Shown: in pieces, positions 6,477 to 8,373 of the stretch
Layout of the letters: every line of letters starts with the position of its first letter
Numbering within the stretch: position 1 is the stretch's first letter
Origin: JACQWR01 sp964614365
GTDB taxonomy: Bacteria; Desulfobacterota; Syntrophia; Syntrophales; JACQWR01
Length of the DNA stretch: 8,373 nt
Assembly (NCBI GenBank): GCA_964614365.1
Contig: CAZTLA010000132.1
Coordinates: forward strand, 1-8,373
Direction of reading: 5' to 3'
The notes under the pieces: model-generated
What the model saw: the letters and a program-made list of their open reading frames with translations, nothing else
The model's database searches: none
Told to the model about the DNA's origin: nothing
Made by a program: the position numbers and the translations under genes

Positions 6477-8373
6477 ATGGAACGGGCAACTTTTTCCGTG
6501 GGAAACGAAGGAAGGCAGGTCTTCTGGAATGTTCCCGACTTTGAATGGCCGCTGTACGTTCTTTCGGTTTTCGCAGTGGCCATATTTGCACACGGTCTCT
6601 ACCGCCGGCGGAAGATGTGGACCGCCCTCGGCAAGCCGGAAATACGGACTGACCGCATCGGGGAGCGTTTTAATGCGCTCTTTGTGAACGGTCTCTTGCA
6701 GCTCAGGACATTCAGGGATCTGTATCCGGGGATCATGCACGGGCTCATATTTTTCGGATTCCTGGTGCTTCTCCTCGGATCGGCAATCGACGCCACCGAG
6801 TTTCACATCACCGAGCCCTTCGGTATCGCTTTCCTGCGTGGCGGGGTTTACCTTGTTTTTTCCTTTCTCATGGACCTGTTCGGTCTGTTTATCTTTATCG
6901 GGATATTACTTGCCCTGTACCGGAGGTACGTAGCCAGACCGGATCGTCTTGGATACCGGGAGAACAGGGACAATACGCCCGATGACGCGGTTGTGCTCGT
7001 TCTAATCGCGCTTATCATCGCCACGGGGTTCGTCGTTGAGGCGCTCCGAATCCGCGCGACTCCCTCCCCCTGGGAAGCATGGTCGTTCGGCGGCTGGGCC
7101 TTGGCGGGTCTTTTCGCCGGCGCCGACGTAAAGACGGCGGAAATGCTGCACCGGGGCATGTGGTGGGGGCACGTGGCGCTTTCCCTCCTGTTTATTGCCT
7201 ACATCCCCTATTCGCGGCTTCTGCACATGATTACCACACCGGCCAACCACTTCTTCCTGTCCCTGAAACCGGCAGGGAGTCTTGAGCCGATCCGGGACTT
7301 TGAAACGGCGGAATCGTTCGGCGCGGGCCGTCTTGAGGATTTCACCTGGAAACAGATATTCGATGCCGATGCCTGTACCCGTTGCGGGCGCTGCCAGGAC
7401 GGGTGCCCGGCCTATCTGTCCGGGAAACAGCTTTCCCCGAAAAAGGTCGTTCAGGATATAAAGACGCACTGGCTGGAACGGGTGGGGAGGGCAACGGCCG
7501 GGACGAAGTCCCCGGAAGGGGGAGAGGCGCCTGCCGACGGGCCGGTCAAGACGTTGTCCGGAGAGGTGGTAAATCTCCATGAACTGTGGGCGTGCACAAA
7601 CTGCATGTACTGCATGGAACATTGTCCTTCCGCAATCGAGCACGTGCCCAAGATCGTGGATATGAGGCAATACAAGGTTTTGACCGAGGCCGATTTTGCC
7701 CCGGAGCTGCAACTGACCTATCGAAACATGGAAAACAACTCCAACCCCTGGGGTGTCGGCGCGCACCTGCGGGCCGACTGGGCGAAGGATTTGGGGATCA
7801 AAACCCTGGCGGAGGACCCTGCGGTCGAATACTTGTTCTACGTGGGCTGTTCGGGATCCTTCGACGACCGGGGCAAGAAGGTTTCCGTGGCTCTTGCCCG
7901 GATCCTCCAGGCTGCGGGGGTGAGTTTCGGCATTCTCGGCACGGAAGAGGGGTGCTGCGGCGATTCCGCCATGCGGGGAGGCAACGAGTATCTGTATCAG
8001 ACACTTGCCCAGGCAAATATCGAGGCGATGAACCGCTACGGAGTGAAAAAGGTCATCACCACCTGTCCACATGGCTATAACGCGCTCAAAAAGGATTACC
8101 CCAACTTCGGCGGCAATTTCGCGGTGCATCACCACACCGAGATCATTGCCGACCTGATCGCGAAGGACCGGATCGCACTGAAAAAGCCCGTGGAAGGGGT
8201 CTTCACCTACCACGATTCCTGTTTCCTGGGCAGGTACAACGGCATCTATGATGAGCCGCGCGCGATCCTCAAAGCGGTTCCGGGCATGAAGCTTCACGAA
8301 ATGGAGCGGACACTCGCTGCGAGCTTCTGCTGCGGCGCCGGCGGCGGCCGGATGTGGATGGAGGAGGACGAGG
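6477..8373 (+). CDS. Membrane-anchored Fe-S oxidoreductase, probable EtfAB:menaquinone oxidoreductase (partial)
   Basis: An open frame of 632 codons runs off the right edge. ATG 6477 has GGAGGG just upstream. Residues about 1-255 form a cytochrome b/NarI-like domain with five or six membrane segments (near 25-42, 85-104, 122-148, 170-190, 228-246). Histidines 39, 88, 225, 232 and 250 are candidate haem b ligands. Two 4Fe-4S motifs follow: C300-x2-C303-x2-C306-x3-C310-P and C373-x2-C376-x2-C379-x3-C383-P. Two CCG domains, as in HdrB, come next: C458...C493-C494-G with C530, and C582...C618-C619-G, the last cut off before its final cysteines. In the first, the expected CxxC reads CPHG, lacking the second Cys. 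Proteins of this architecture (DUF224) beside etfBA in syntrophs are thought to move ETF electrons to menaquinone, feeding formate or hydrogen production by reverse electron transfer. Function is by architecture and context. Confidence 0.88.
   Translation, partial: MERATFSVGNEGRQVFWNVPDFEWPLYVLSVFAVAIFAHGLYRRRKMWTALGKPEIRTDRIGERFNALFVNGLLQLRTFRDLYPGIMHGLIFFGFLVLLLGSAIDATEFHITEPFGIAFLRGGVYLVFSFLMDLFGLFIFIGILLALYRRYVARPDRLGYRENRDNTPDDAVVLVLIALIIATGFVVEALRIRATPSPWEAWSFGGWALAGLFAGADVKTAEMLHRGMWWGHVALSLLFIAYIPYSRLLHMITTPANHFFLSLKPAGSLEPIRDFETAESFGAGRLEDFTWKQIFDADACTRCGRCQDGCPAYLSGKQLSPKKVVQDIKTHWLERVGRATAGTKSPEGGEAPADGPVKTLSGEVVNLHELWACTNCMYCMEHCPSAIEHVPKIVDMRQYKVLTEADFAPELQLTYRNMENNSNPWGVGAHLRADWAKDLGIKTLAEDPAVEYLFYVGCSGSFDDRGKKVSVALARILQAAGVSFGILGTEEGCCGDSAMRGGNEYLYQTLAQANIEAMNRYGVKKVITTCPHGYNALKKDYPNFGGNFAVHHHTEIIADLIAKDRIALKKPVEGVFTYHDSCFLGRYNGIYDEPRAILKAVPGMKLHEMERTLAASFCCGAGGGRMWMEEDE

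Noticed and set aside
7002..8297. 431-aa open frame on the minus strand
   Set aside because: It lies opposite the oxidoreductase gene, whose frame has clear Fe-S and membrane motifs. The antisense frame is rich in Gly/Pro/Arg/His with no recognisable domain, a common artefact of GC-rich codons.

Overview
The window looks like chromosome from a Gram-negative, fatty- or aromatic-acid-degrading anaerobe of the Syntrophus type (Desulfobacterota, Syntrophales). Three things point there. An outer-membrane porin shows a double-membrane cell. AMP-forming acetyl-CoA synthetase sits directly upstream of electron-transfer flavoprotein genes. Those are followed by a membrane-anchored Fe-S oxidoreductase of the NarI/CCG (DUF224) type. 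From memory, Syntrophus aciditrophicus has the same acs-etfB-etfA-Fe-S oxidoreductase order. The taxonomic call is inference; no search was possible.

Left part, minus strand (1-1701): the first 43 codons of a probable M24-family (Xaa-Pro aminopeptidase-like) peptidase run off the left edge (130 to 1). Its promoter-proximal leader holds two adjacent perfect inverted repeats. A strong intrinsic terminator (250-282) closes a 461-residue outer-membrane beta-barrel porin gene (316-1701).

Middle (1702-2604): a 903-bp divergent intergenic region with no convincing gene. It carries a candidate porin promoter about 300 nt upstream of the porin start, two large imperfect hairpins and a 12-bp tandem repeat in the porin leader. 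On the acs side there are several palindromes and a good sigma-70-like promoter, with a TGACC/GGTCA-type operator just downstream of the predicted transcription start.

Right part, plus strand (2605-8373): a probable four-gene operon. Acs (665 aa) interconverts acetate and acetyl-CoA; in syntrophs it may run toward acetate plus ATP. EtfB (256 aa) and EtfA (325 aa) collect electrons from acyl-CoA dehydrogenases. The last gene, 632 codons visible and cut by the right edge, encodes a fused cytochrome b-like membrane domain, two 4Fe-4S motifs and two CCG domains. It probably passes ETF electrons to menaquinone. Together the set links the oxidation steps of beta-oxidation to the membrane and the final acetyl-CoA to energy conservation.

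This is mostly a recognisable system rather than a new one. The items most worth a second look are the regulatory DNA in the divergent region, the structured porin leader, and the loss of one expected cluster cysteine in the first CCG domain of the oxidoreductase.
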